NCBI RefSeq assembly: GCF_003597395.2
Contig: NC_133790.1
Coordinates: forward strand, 24,074,572 to 24,138,571
Direction: 5' to 3'
DNA length: 64,000 bases
From: Chelonoidis abingdonii
Taxonomy: Eukaryota > Chordata > Testudines > Testudinidae
In this document: positions 11,432 through 23,458 of the stretch, piece after piece
Numbering within the stretch: the first letter of the stretch is position 1
Layout of the letters: every line of letters starts with the position of its first letter
Notes under the pieces: generated by a model
What the model was told of the DNA's origin: nothing
What the model saw: the letters and a program-made list of their open reading frames with translations, nothing else
Databases searched by the model: none
Position numbers and translations under genes: made by a program

Positions 11432-13860
11432 TCAAAAGGACGGCTTCGGACCGGAGGATGTTTGGGGGGAGCCCTTGAGGTTTGGCCCCCGTGGTTGCCA
11501 GAGTGTCGACGCCTGTCTCGCCGCTTCTGTTAGGCAGGACTTTGCCAGGAGGCATTTTGTCTGGGCTGCGGGATTGAGACCTGTCACTGTTGTTGCGGCT
11601 GCTTTGAGCGGACGACGCTGAGCGTTACAGGCGTGTGCATCCGGAGGGACAACACGCATAATGACCCTGTTGTCCTTAAGACTTTTGCAGGCGCGGGTCT
11701 GTCTTTCAGGAAATATAGGCCCTGGCCCTCGACGGAAGGTCCTGGATTGTGCTCTGGAGTCCGGAGGGAGACCATGAGAGACCTGTAGCCAGGAAGATGC
11801 GGCGCATAGTGACTCCAGAGGCGATAGTCCTATAGCGGCCGAGTCAGCTGCGCCCAAAGACGACTGCAGTGCAGTGCGCGCGACCCTTCGTGCCTTCGTC
11901 CAGCTATGAGGAGGCGGTGAACTCTTGCCGAGCGTCTTGTGGAGAAGCTCCTAAATTAACAGCCGCCTTCCCAGGTATTATATGCGTTAGCGGCGGCTGA
12001 CGCAGGGCTTGTTGGTTGAAACCCGCAGCTACAACGCTTCTGGCGGAATAAGACCTTACGGCTTTGCCGAAGCGAGGTCCATACGCCGCGCCTCCCGAAT
12101 TTCGGGGCCGTGAGCTTTCTTGTCCATGTCGTTCCCCTCTCGTTCACAGATTGAACGACGAGGGAAACATGGGCGCGGTTATGGACGTATAGATACTCAA
12201 ATATCCCCTTCGAGGGAACCATATACTTGCGCTCCACCAACCCGAAGCAGCGGGGGAATGTGAGGCGGGGGGACTGCCATATGGTCGGTGGCGTTCGCTT
12301 GTATGGTTTTATATGAAGGGCAGGGAGACGCAAGGGCGCGCGGCATCTGCCGAGGGTATCGTGACGGACATACACCGGAGTCTGGCAACCTCGGGGGAGG
12401 GACCTCCTCAGCTTCGGATGCTCATGTTTTGCGGCAACGCGTCTGAGGAGAGTCTTTTGTCTGGTGAGCCCTGGTCTAGTGGGGGGGGACGTGGTGGTCG
12501 TCGTCCCCACCACTGCTTCATCCGGCTTTCATTCCGCCGAGGATGACGAGGAGACACCTGGCAGAAAGTGGGTCAGGTGGCGGCCTCAGAGTGGACACTG
12601 TTCTGGCACCTGCGGGTTCAGTCTCAGGCTGGTAGGGGACCGTTCCTCTGCAGGGATGGTGGTGGCGAGAAACCGTAGCCTCTGGAGCCCCTTGCGCTCT
12701 GAAACCGGACCGAGGCCGGACGTGCGAAATTTGCTGGAGACACCGTTAGCCCGACGCTTTGTATGGTCATGCCCAGGTGGGCCGTCCAGAAGCCCCAACT
12801 GCTGCGGACCACGTTCCTGGTTGACCCTGCAGGGAAGAGGGCGGCGACCTTTCACTTCACGCTCCAGTAGACGCTATCCAGTCCTCGAAGAGACTGAACC
12901 CTGACCGAGAGGGCCACGGGGGGGCGGAACGCGAGTAGTGCGAAGGTCAGCGCCCTCCGACGCGGCGACTGCCTCCTCGGTGCCGGGGAGCGGTGCCGTG
13001 AGCCATGCCGGTGCCGATGATCTGGACCGGGACCTGTTTTTTTTCCCAGCGCGGTGCCGTGTGGAGAGTCGGGACCGGGAATCTGGACCTTCGGGTGCCG
13101 AGACCGGGCTCCTCGAGTCACGGTTGCGCGGTATCGATGGCTGGACGCCCGGCACGGGCCGCAGACGTGTGCCTGGACCGTACGTGAAGATGATCGCGCG
13201 CTGCCGAGTCGATACGACCGTGCGGTGCCGCAGTGGTGACAGCGGTGCCGGGACTTTATAGCGAGCGGCGCCTCGAAGCAGACCTCCCTCGGGACCGTGG
13301 GATCGGTGCTGTGACCCTGGATCGTTGCCGGAGCAGATCGGTGCCGGACGGAGAATCCGGGTTGTGGTGCTCTATCGGCATCGCTTGCCCCTTAGAAAGT
13401 ACAACCCGCACCGGCTGTGCCGGGGTTTGGGGCAGCCCAGGTCTCCGTTAAGACGATAAGGTCCCTTGCCGACGAGAATGTCTTGGGCGGTAACGGGGAC
13501 TACGAGCTCAACCCCCAGATTTGGCGGGAGCTTAAGAGGGATCGGGACTCGACGGACCTGCCCGGCCTCGGAGTCAACGAAGCCCCCTGCGCGGCCGGCG
13601 TCGGCATCGGTGCTCCTTCCGGGGCTGCTTAGCCGGGGGTAGAGACGGAGGAGGGACCTCATTTTCCAGGACGCCGGTGCCTTCGCGGAGGATAGGGCGT
13701 GCCGTTGTGCCTTGCAGGTGCCGGCGTCGGGATCCGGTGCCCGGAGCCGCAGCTCGGTGCCGACGCGCGGGTGAAGTGCCACCACGTCCATAATGGAGCG
13801 TCCGGGAGGCGTTGTCATCGCTCCTTCTTAGTTTCGCGGCCGGAAGGCTTTGCAGATGCA
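11432..13860 (-). pseudogene. DIRS gag-like region (broken)
   Basis: Minus-strand frames in this stretch carry pieces I recognise from turtle DIRS gag-like proteins. There is an Arg/Ser/His-rich N-terminal part near 12850-13155 (for example KKNRSRSRSSA). A more conserved core near 12150-12330 contains ERKYMVPSKG and SLVVQSVNER. A C-terminal linker near 11590-11780 includes SLKDNRVIMR and a Gln run. Capsid-like gag proteins package element RNA. The pieces lie in different frames, so no intact product is possible. Boundaries between pieces are approximate. Confidence 0.7.
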
Positions 13861-14230
13861 GCACTTCCTCCGTGAGATGTGTGCATCCTCCCCCAAGGCA
13901 CTTTAAGCAGGCGTCGTGGGATCACTGGTTGGCATCGCGCCTTTTTACAACCGAGCACGCTTTGAATCCCCGGATGAACCAACGACAGGTGCATCCGCCC
14001 CGGCGCCAGGAGATGGCTAAGTAGCTCACCGAACGCCTCAAACGCCGCTAACTAACATATATATACACAACAACCTATAACTATAACTACGAACTATATT
14101 ATATACTTAAATTAACCAGAAATAACTGTAACTTATAACACGATAACGAGGAGGAAGTAGGGACAGTGGAGGTCAGCTATGCCGCGCTCCACAGTTCCAA
14201 ACGACCGTACACGGCACCGGCAGGTAAGAA

Positions 14231-14418
14231 GGAACTCAGGGAGCGGCGAGGCCGGCGGGGGTCAGTATATCCCCGCCATGGCGGCGCCACTCTAGGGGGC
14301 GGCCTGCCGGCCCACTGCAGTTGCTAGGGTAAAAGTTCTCCGATGAACGTGCACGCGCGGTGCATACACCTACTAGAATGGATATGAGCAAGCACTCGAA
14401 GAAGAAACAGGTGTGTTT
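14231..14418 (-). repeat. DIRS right terminal inverted repeat
   Basis: Counterpart of the left terminus in inverted orientation. It lies upstream of the gag-like region on the minus strand, so it is the 5' end of the element in coding sense. Confidence 0.85.
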
Positions 14419-14898
14419 ACGTGATTTTGTTCCAGCACAAGCACTGCTCCTTACACTCTCCCACCGGCACATCTCACGCTGAGTGCCACATCACGTTCAT
14501 TCACGTCAGATTATTTATTCTGGCTCTGGCTCCTACGGTGCAGAGCAGGCTTGGCAGACAAGGCCCTGCTTTGGGAGAGGACTCTGGTGAGCCCTTTTCA
14601 TGTAGCCTTATTACACAATCACAGGCTTTTCACTCCGTCTCCACCAGGGCCGTGGGGTGGCCTGAGTTACAGTCTCCTCTGGAGAAGACTCTTGGGTGAT
14701 GCTAAAGAAGTGGGATAAAGAGGAAGAGGAGCCAAGGGACAGAACAGTGGACCTGACGCCCTATCACAGTCCCTTGGCTTTGCACTAGTGTAAATGACAG
14801 CCCAACAGCAAGCACTGGGATTCTACATATAGAATTGGACAAAGTGCAAATGACTCCACAAGGTGCAGGGCAGAGAAGCTGGCCAAGCCCCTGTAGGT

Positions 14899-15112
14899 CA
14901 GTGGTTCTCAAACTTGTTCTGCCCCTTGTTCGGGGAAAGTCCCTGGCAGGCTGGGCTGGTTTGTTTACCTGCTATGTCCTCAGGTTCGGCCGATCGTGGT
15001 TCCCACTGGCTGTGGTTCGCTGCTTCAGGTCAATGGGGCTGCGGGAAGGGCATCCAGCATGTCCCTCGGCCCACGCTACCTCCAAGCAGTAACCCAAGTT
15101 TGAGAATCACTG
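14899..15112. mobile_element. hAT-type miniature element, 214 bp
   Basis: Termini CAGTGGTTCTCAAACTTG and CAAGTTTGAGAATCACTG are near-perfect 18-bp inverted repeats of the widespread CAGTGGTTCTCAA hAT class. Flanking 8-mers CTGTAGGT and CTATAAGT match at 6 of 8. Confidence 0.85.
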
Positions 15113-16065
15113 CTATAAGTGAGATTTTCTGGAGCTGGAACTGTTTTATATTCTGCCCTTCCTGGCATCTCTCCCCTTTGAATCTGTGGCTGATACATTG
15201 GCTCAGCCTGGGCTCCCAACTCAGACACATTTCCTATGTTTTGGAAGGCCAGGGCTGGGGAAGACAATGCTGCGAAGCTGTTTGGTCGCAAATGGAAGGG
15301 ATGCACCTCGCCATCAGTTCACTTCCATTTCACCTGGGGAAGCTTCCGGTCTGCTCTTGTGCAGCTAGTGGAATGGACTAAAGAAGACAGGCTTTATAAG
15401 TCATGTCCTCACCTCTTCCACTGCTATCAAAGCTGATAAATACACTAAGCCTCTCATAAGGACAATCTTAATGGGCCAAGTTTATCTCTGGGGCAACGCC
15501 AAAGAAGTCAGTGGAGTTCTATCAGAGATGCATTTATCTCACTGTCTCCTAAGTGGCACTGGCCACCTCCCACTTTTCTGTCTTTTTCCCCTTCTCTGTT
15601 CTTTCCTTCTTCCCATTTGCAGAAATCCAGGCTGCAAACTGCACAGACCTTAACTGCCTTTTATTTAAAAATCTATTAGCAGTAGATTTACTAGCCGGAC
15701 TTTCTCAACAGTCTTAGCTAAGGATTTCATGTACCTTTCATAAGGCCAGGACGCTGCTTTGGGGGAGCTGGGAAACAGGCTCTCCTGCTCACTTGTGCTC
15801 AGCTGCACACCCGCAGTTAGACCATTTTGCTGCCCCTACTCTCCTGCTGCTCTGGGCCCTGCATCTTCTGTCCATCCAACAGAGCTGCCCTGAATCAGAC
15901 TCTCCTTGGATAGTAACTATACAGCAACTGATTGTTATCAATGCATTTGCTGGGGTTTAGCACTGAATGGCTGCATTATTTGTTGTGCAGTAGTGATGGC
16001 TAGAAGACCTCAATCCTGCTCCCACTGAAATCAACAAGAGCAGGAGTACAGATCTTAAGTGAGCA
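15113..16065. other. Intronic sequence, no recognised feature
   Basis: A pyrimidine-rich stretch at about 15570-15615; otherwise nothing recognised. Confidence 0.5.
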
Positions 16066-16325
16066 CAGAGCTGCCAACTCACGTTATCTGGTGTTGGTCC
16101 TGAAGGCCCAGCCCCTGGAGCCAATGATTGCATGAGAATTTCAACTTCAAATTTGTAGCCTCCCCATGGCTGCAGAATAAAGCTTCAACATGTGACCCGA
16201 GTGCTCAGAAACCAGGAGGCAATGAAAAGACCCCAATTTAAAGAAAAAAATCATGATTTTAAGCCAATCTCATGATTTTCATGGGGAATGACTTGATTTT
16301 TCAACGCTTTGAGTTGGCAGCACTG
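16066..16325. mobile_element. Miniature inverted-repeat element (GAGTTGGCAGCACTG family)
   Basis: CAGAGCTGCCAACTC and GAGTTGGCAGCACTG form near-perfect 15-bp inverted ends around 260 bp. The body contains repeated CATGATTTT blocks. No convincing target duplication. Confidence 0.7.
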
Positions 16326-17249
16326 CATGTGATGCTGATGGTACCATGTGAAATAACAGAGTAGGAATTCTGAGTCCCCCTAGCCAACTTTATCCTCAAT
16401 TTAGCTGCTATATTAGTGTCGGTACTAGTTCAGATGCAGTAAATACTGGTGTGATATCATTTGATCTAGTAACACCTCATTCCCCTAAAAATTAAGTCTT
16501 CTGTTTGGGTGTTGATGCCATTAAATAGGTTCTGTCCCCATTTTACAGATAGTAGGATTTAGGCCTTTAAATTTTCTGCCTCCATTTCCCTATCATATTC
16601 CCGTGTGTATGTAACTGCTGCTGGATCTGGCCCCATCTAACTTGCCCCATCCTGTGGAAGGAGACCATGTTAGAGCTCAGGAGTTCCTGTCCCTCAGTAC
16701 AGCACATGCAACTGCCAACCTGTCTTCCAATGACCCTGATGCTTATTTAATATGCAGTAACTAGCCCATTAAATGTGCCCTCCACCACAGCTGTTTCAGC
16801 CTTTTGAGGACCCTATGTTACAACAGAAAAGTTTCTTTGTGGCGAGATGGGGGAAGATCCCCTGAAAGAGGGTGAGCGTGCCCTCCTGAAATCAATTCCC
16901 AATGCCCAGGTTGAGAACTGGGGCATATTGAACATACCAAATATAAACAACTAGTGTCATTGCTAATGAAATGATCCCAAAATGTATCTCAGCAGGTACT
17001 GGGCACCTGTCACACCAATAATTGCGAACTGATCATTAATTCATATAGCAGCACTCTCCCGATGCAAGACATAAGAACTGTGGATCAAGTCCTGAGAAGC
17101 TTATCATGTAAAAGCCCAGATCATCCTGTGAGTAAATCCATTGGAGATGTAACATGTCATGTGACAAATGGTGCCAAACAAGAAGCGGGAGCGCCAATGG
17201 GAGCCAATGGCAGGTAGTCCTCTCTCTGCCTATTTATAGTGCAGTCTTA

Positions 17250-17312
17250 CTATATTTGTACAGCATTGGCACAAGGGAACCCTGATCTTGGTTGGGGCTT
17301 CTAGGCACTACC
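17250..17312 (+). mobile_element. L3-like tail fragment
   Basis: TTTGTACAGCATTGGCACAA, CCTGATCTTGGTTGGGGC, TTCTAGGCACTACC. Confidence 0.6.
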
Positions 17313-17620
17313 AACACATTGCCATCTCCACATGTTCAAAAAATCAAGAGTTAGGGCCCCTCCAAAAATCATGAGACTATTAAAATATATTTTATGTTAA
17401 TTTCTTTTCCCTCCTGGTGTCTGGATTCAGGATGCGCTGGCTTTGAATTTTCAAGCTTTTCTCTGCAACCATGAAGACTAGAAGCTTTTTGCTTGAACAC
17501 TTGTAAAGCCAAGATTATCTTGCAATCACTGGACTCCAGGAGCTGGGGCTTTAAGAGATTGCAGGGTACCACAAGACTCATGATAAAAATTGCAGGAGCT
17601 GTCAACTTCACTACCAAACA
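17290..17620. mobile_element. Related miniature element, decayed
   Basis: Contains GGCTTTAAGAG, CCACAAGACTCATGATAAAAAT and GAGCTGTCAAC, which resemble the CATGATTTT and CTGCCAAC family at 16066-16325 in reverse. Ends are unclear. Confidence 0.45.
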
Positions 17621-20600
17621 CAACTGACTAATAACGGGACCAATAGACTCTGAAAACAGAGCAGAGTTGAAAGAGAAAAGCAGTGTGAAGAGGTCATTAA
17701 ATTTACAAACACATGGATCTGCAGGCAGGCTGAAAAAGACAAAAGGACTCTTTGGCCGCGATGCAAAAAAAAGTTCTTTAGGCCTAGGGAACCCCTATTT
17801 GAAAGGAAGGGCATTGATTTCAGCCTGGTTCACACTTTATGTAAGATGTTTACCTTTTTGTGTGTGTTAGAGGTAAAGTATTGTAAGAAGAAGAGGTAAA
17901 TGGAAGTTGCGTTTCTCCTCCTATTCCATCTCTCACTTCTTTTTTTTAAAGGATCTTTAATTCATAAAACTGGAAGCAAAGCATAAAACCCTTGGCTAGG
18001 CTCCTCGCTGCTTGTCAATCTGATAGGGGAAGGAAAGGTCGAACTGTAGTAACTGTAATAACAGATCAAGTCTCCACCCTTAGCAGGTAGCCCATGGTGC
18101 TATCTGAGAGAAGCACCAGAATCCCAGTGTTATTCTAGCCAGCTACTGCACAGGAGATGGTCAATGGGGCTGGGAAATGATCAGTCAAGAGGATCAGCTT
18201 TTGGTATATGGAATCCTGCCCTGCCACAGCCTTTGAAAGCAGACAGGGGGTTTTCATGGATTCCGGGGAAGCAGGTTTCAGGGTCCTGATTATCACACAT
18301 GGCAGGTGCATCCTGGGACAAACCAGTGACAGGGAATGTGGCCTTGCGGTTAGAGCAAAGGGCATTAATAGCAGTGAAATTCACCCAGGCTGTTAGCTGG
18401 TGATGAATTCCTTTCTCAGCTCCACTCAAGGGGCAACCCTGGAATGGCAATGACCAGATGATGTCCTAATTGCCAGCCTTCCCCATCTCTATTGTCAGAT
18501 TCTACAGGGAAGCAGGAGGGATGAAAAAGTTAATCCAGATGCCAAGGAACGACAGGCTCCTGGCATTGAATCCAATGCCTTTAAATCTTCGGGAGTTTAG
18601 AAGACCAGCACAAGGCCTATGAGCCCCTGAAACTGTAATTTCAGGGTCTAAGTGCTGCATCGGCCTTGCCCAGGCCCTTTTTCCAGGGGAGTTTCACCTG
18701 GGCACACATAAAAAGCTCCAGGTGCCACCCTGTCTTCTCCAGAAAGATGCTTCTGATTCAAGGGAAAATGGGGGCGTCCCTTTACCAGGGTGGAGATCAA
18801 CAAAAATGTGAGTCACCTCATCCCTGCTTTGCTTTTTCCCAGTGCAATCTCTCACTACTGACACAAATCCTGTTGGAACACAACATTAGGTGAGCACGAC
18901 CACCCAGCAGAGAAGTGGGGCAGAAAGTACCGCAGGTAGCAAAGCCCCAGGTTACCTGTAGGTGGCGCTTGATTTACCCATCATGCATGAAGAGCAGTAA
19001 TAAAAGGGCCCTCCTGGATCGATAAAAACCATTTACTAAATCTTTTCTCAATATCCCTGCCTGCGAAGAAACTGCTTTCATGCAGGCAGGTTAATAACTA
19101 ATTAATTCATTGGGCCATTTACCATTTCATGGATATTAGATCACCTATCAACAAGAGAAGCAAAGCCAGACAAGCCTTGCTTAAATAAATAAAATAAATC
19201 GCTCGACATGACAAAACTAGGGATGGGGAAGCAGGGGGTGAACCCATCTCAGCCTTAGCAGCCAATAGGTGGGTCGGAACTGGTGCAGAAAATAGGAACT
19301 TTCACACCTGTTGCCGTTTTAAAGGCAAGCAATGACAGTAATGCAATTCCATTATCCAGGGACGCCCAAGAGGGTTCTCCATTTGCCATTGTTCATTTAA
19401 AAAACAAAACCAAAACACAATTACAAGCAGAAGAGCGCGACACATGAATAATCCAGCTGTAATTGCAAAATTTATTTCCAAACATTAAATAAACTTTTTT
19501 TTTCCATCTCAGCGCAAAGAGAGAAAAAAAAGCTTAACTTTTTATACATGAAATTAACTCGACATTGCTAAGTGCAACTAAATTAGTGCTCGAGGGCAGG
19601 CACTGTGTAATTTATGTGGCTGCAATAAGCACTGTCTATTTACTGATGGCTGCTGTTTGGCAGGCTGCAGCATACCTGAAAAGGAAGGGATGTTGAGAAG
19701 TTCTTTTAGCATCTCATTAGGTAGGATGCAGCAAAGAGGAGAACACCCAGTTTTGGACAGCTCCAGCCTGCTGCTCATTGATCATCCAAGCTGCAGAGTT
19801 TGCCATGGGGCAAATGTTGGCTCTCCTGGATTATCGTTTTTCTGTATTGCCATAACACCTCGGAACTCCTGCTGAGACTGGGCCCTCACTGTGCCAGGAC
19901 TGTAGAATTAGCGCAGCTGAAGCAGAATTAGAAGAGTCAAACGAAGTCCTGTCTTGTTGAAGTCAGCTATATGCAAACACTGCCATTTACTTAAATGGGA
20001 GATGCAGCTGTGCACCCACAGGCACTGTGCGGCCCCTAATTGCAGCACCGGGGAGCAGATCTTACTGTTGCACTAACTCTGTCAAAACTGGCTTTGATGG
20101 AGTCCTGTGTTTATCATGCCTGGCTGATTCCAGATCAAATCAGCTCAGTTTATAAGTGAAAGACGTATCTCACAGCCAGTTCCTCCTACTCAGCCTGGGC
20201 TTGGAGTCAAGTGTTCGTCTTTCCACCAGCAAGCAAACCAGGCCATCAGACACACCCGGGCAACCCAACTTCTGCTCACAGCAACACCTGGGCTAACCCA
20301 CTCAGCTACATCGGTGAAACAACAGGCCTGATTTGACCATGTGTCCCGCAGGAATTTCCTGGCTGCTGTTGTGTGAACAGGCAGAGGTTCCACTCGACCC
20401 TGAGCCTCATTACAAAAGGAGAAAAGACATCTTTTCATGGGTAAACTCTGCAGATTGTCCATGGAATCAGAGACCCGAGCTACGTGGCATGCCACGCTGC
20501 TGGGGCAGGAGTTGCTTTGCAGAGAAACAGAGCGCTAAGGAAGGAGAGGTTCCTGCTCACTACTTTAGTACTTCTACTGCTCAGTTTTCCTCGTGTCACC

Positions 20601-20784
20601 ATAAGTCTTTGGGAGATTAGCCTTTTCACATGTGGCTGCCTTTTATTTTTTGCGCAAGGTGAATAAGACCTAAAATCTAAATAATTGTTGCCCGTCCAGA
20701 ACAGTGGGGCAGAAGGGGTTATGTTTCTGAGGCAGCGGGAACCACCACTGCCAGCTCAGTGACACTGCTAAGAGAAACAACTGG
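17621..20784. other. Intronic unique-looking sequence
   Basis: Includes the candidate element at 19060-19650. No coding exon or mobile element recognised in the rest. Confidence 0.5.
19060..19650. other. Candidate conserved non-coding element
   Basis: A/T-rich unique-looking sequence containing TAACTAATTAATTC, GCTGTAATTGC, TAAATTAGTG and TTTTATACATGAAATTAAC. Dense ATTA cores and lack of repeat signatures resemble developmental enhancers. Unproven. Confidence 0.3.
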
Positions 20785-20868
20785 AATCTCGAACAGTTGC
20801 ATTACACAGGAGGTTAGGCTAGATGATAGAATGGTCCCTTCTGGCCTAAAAAATACGAAACTATGGAA
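20785..20868 (+). mobile_element. Short CR1 3' end fragment
   Basis: CAGGAGGTTAGGCTAGATGA followed by ATGGTCCCTTCTGGCCT is the CR1 3' tail, truncated to under 100 bp. Confidence 0.7.
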
Positions 20869-21924
20869 CTCACTGGTCCCAGGGTTTTTGCCAGGAGGCA
20901 CTTTCCTCCTGCTTTGTTCCAAGGGATGAGTCATCAACCTGGAGGTTAATGGTCTGCAGATGGCTTGGACCATGTCACAGGTCTCAGTTCAGGAATCTTC
21001 ATTTCCTGCCATCCAAACCCATTTTCCACCTCCTAGAGTGATTCAATTTAAACACAAAACCCAACCTGGGTGGGGAAATGTTCCCCTGAGATCTGCATGT
21101 GGAGGGGACCCGCACATGTACAGATCTCCCCATTCCTGCATGGACAGGGGAGGTCAGCTATCTTCCCTCCCCTAGATCACACGAAGAACCTTCTGCATGT
21201 CCAGGTTGGGAATCTCCCTCCACGCTCAGGAAATCTCCCCTGGGTGCAAGAGTTCCCTGCCCCTCCCCTTCTGAGTACACTGCTTGGGGGCAGGGGACAT
21301 CCCAGTTGGTGCAATGTCACTGGACCACCGAGCAGCTTGCTCTGAGCCACTGGTACAGCCTCAGAGAGCATGAGCTGTGAGTGGCATCCCTATCTTGCTC
21401 CATAAGGGTGCATATGTTGGGTACCACCCTCATCATTAGCAATGAGATGATCTCGGGAAAACTCTCAAGTTTTCATCCCTCTCCTGTAGATAGTTCCACA
21501 GGATGGGCATTCCCTACATCCCATGCTTTCCCTAGCCACTAGGCAGTCTAGGCTGTGCATCAAGAATAGAGCTGAGGTAGCCTGTCTTTGTTTTCCCATG
21601 GAGAACGTGTCTCTCCCCCAGCTCAATGCCTGGGTTTGCATTCTCCTGTGGGGGGCCCAAGGAAAAGAGAAAAGCTCAAGGCCATTTCTGAGCCCAGGAT
21701 ATCCCAGTGGGGGATTGCAGTTCAAGGGATGAGTTTTTCCATCTCAGCTTATCCTCCTTACCCTCCTCTTAACCTCACATGCGGGACACAGTTCCCTTTC
21801 CATCAGGAGGGGGGATCTGGGGCAGCTGAATGAGGTGGCAGGTTTCCCTGCATTTTTAACAATAAGAGTAAGTGGACCACAAAGGCCAGTAAACCCCAGA
21901 CCCACCTGAGGTTGGTGGGCTCTT

Positions 21925-22205
21925 AGGACATGTCTACACTGCAGTCAGAGGTGTGATTGCAGCACATGCTCGCATACCCTGGCTAGCTTTGATGTAGCTA
22001 GCACAGATACCAACAGCAGTGAAGCCAGAGCAGCACAGCTAGCAGCTCTGTACATAGCCAAGGTCAGTCAGTCCATGCTGCCACGACTTCACTGTTGCTA
22101 TTATTCGAGCTAGCAAGATCAAAACAGGCACATCTACCGGGGCTGGAGTCACACCTTGGATTGCGGCGTAGGCATGCACTAAGATTTCCAGTGCAGACCT
22201 ACTTT
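21925..22205. mobile_element. Palindromic miniature element (TCTACACTGCAG family)
   Basis: ACATGTCTACACTGCAGTC at the left and CCAGTGCAGACCTAC at the right are inverted. The interior is GCTAGCTTTGATGTAGCTAGC-like in both arms. It shares its ends and internal blocks with 49070-49342. Confidence 0.7.
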
Positions 22206-22555
22206 GGAGCTGTTTGCTCCCTTTTCATGCAGGTCTCAGCACCGCACGGCTCAGACACGTTTCAGGAAAGGTTAATTGGAAAAGTCCCTTTTCCTGATTG
22301 TCTTCTTATTTGTTCTTTAACGCAACAAGCTGATCTATAATCCATTTTCTTAAGAAAGCACTTCTCCCTGCATCCCAGAGGGGCTCCAGCCCACTTCACA
22401 ATTGAGTGCAAGTGACCCTCACCAATGGTCAAGCCATTCCAGCTTGAACTCCAGGGAGGTCTCTAAACTCATCCCACAGCAGTACCAGAAGCTCAGGTGG
22501 CGGTGAGGGGGAAGTGAGATGGGAGAGGGGGTTAATTTCTTCTTTTGTTCCAGGA

Positions 22556-23458
22556 TGTCATAAAGAAATAGCTAAGGGTTAATGTTTCTTTTACCTGTAA
22601 AGGGTTAACAAAGGGAACAAAACACCTGACCAGAGGACCAATCAGGAAACCGGATTTTTCAAAGCTCAGGGAGGGAATTTTGGGGTGTGTGTCTTTGTCT
22701 CGTCTCTGTTGCTCTCTCGGCTCTGAGAGTGATCTTTCCATCTTCAGGCTTTCTAATCTTCTGTTTCCCAGTTGTAAGTACAGGTACAAGACAATATAGG
22801 TTTTTATATTGTTTTTGTATTTACGTGTGTGTAGTTTGCTGGAATGTTTTAAATTGTATTTCTTTTTGGATAAGGCTGTTAATTATTTTTTTTTCTTTTA
22901 ATCCAGTAACCCTATATATTGTCACCTTGATACAGAGACCATTTTTATGTCTTTCTTTATATAAAGCTTTTTTAAGACCCGTTGATTTTTTTCCTCTGGT
23001 TAAGGTTAATGAACGAAGGGAGGGGGACATCTCTTTGTGTTAGAGTTACTAAGCTTGAATTTGTATAGCCTCTGGGTAAGGAGGGAGAGACACTTGATCT
23101 CTCGGTGTGTGTGTTTCAAGGAATTGAAGCAGGGTAATCTCCTAGAGTACCCAGGGTGGGAAGATCTGGGAGGAGGTAAAGAGGGGGAAGGAAAGTGGGT
23201 TATTTCACTTTGTTGTGAGACTCAGGGCATCTGAGACTTGGGGGTCCCCCAGGGAAGGTTTTGGGGAGACCNGGGTTATTTCCCTTTGGTGTGAGACTCA
23301 GGGCATCTGAGTCTTGGGGTTCCCCAGGGAAGGTTTTGGGGAGACCAGAGTCAGACACTGGAATTTCTGGCTGGCGGCAGCGCTATCAGATCTAAGCTGG
23401 TAATTAAGCTTGGAGATTTCATGCAGGAACCCAGATTTTGGACTTATGCTTTATGACA
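22556..23458 (+). mobile_element. Solo LTR of an endogenous retrovirus-like element (903 bp)
   Basis: Begins TGTCATAAAG and ends CTTTATGACA, giving TG..CA ends with inverted termini. It is flanked by a perfect 5-bp target-site duplication, CAGGA (22551-22555 and 23459-23463). I recall the start as a common turtle LTR. No internal retroviral coding sequence adjoins it, so it is a solo LTR. It contains a 76-bp tandem duplication with an ambiguous base and a duplicated 3' end. Confidence 0.85.
23197..23348 (+). repeat. 76-bp tandem duplication inside the LTR, with an N
   Basis: Two copies, starting at 23197 and 23273 with GGGTTATTTC, each running through AGACTCAGGGCATCTGAG to GGTTTTGGGGAGACC. 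The only ambiguous base I noticed, N at 23272, falls at their junction. Confidence 0.85.

Larger units (their letters stand above)
8054..14418 (-). mobile_element. DIRS-type tyrosine-recombinase retrotransposon, decayed full-length copy
   Basis: A roughly 6.4-kb unit with inverted terminal repeats. On the minus strand it shows, in order, gag-like, reverse transcriptase, RNase H and tyrosine recombinase homology. This order, the inverted termini with an internal complementary region and the absence of an obvious target-site duplication match the DIRS1 group, which integrates with a tyrosine recombinase instead of a DDE integrase. All reading frames are broken by indels and stops. It lies sense-oriented in SRRM4 intron 1. 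Its G+C and CpG content is far above the flanks. Exact ends are uncertain by a few bases. Confidence 0.88.

Noticed and set aside
12464..12904. Plus-strand open frames within the DIRS element
   Set aside because: Opposite to the element's coding strand, no domain matches; shadows of the gag-like region.
20030..20070. Possible REST/RE1 site (GCAGCACCGGGGAGCAG)
   Set aside because: The left half fits but the right half lacks GGACAG at the correct spacing.
22232..22255. Possible REST/RE1 site (TCAGCACCGCACGGCTCAG)
   Set aside because: Only the left half-site matches, and it lies just outside a miniature element.
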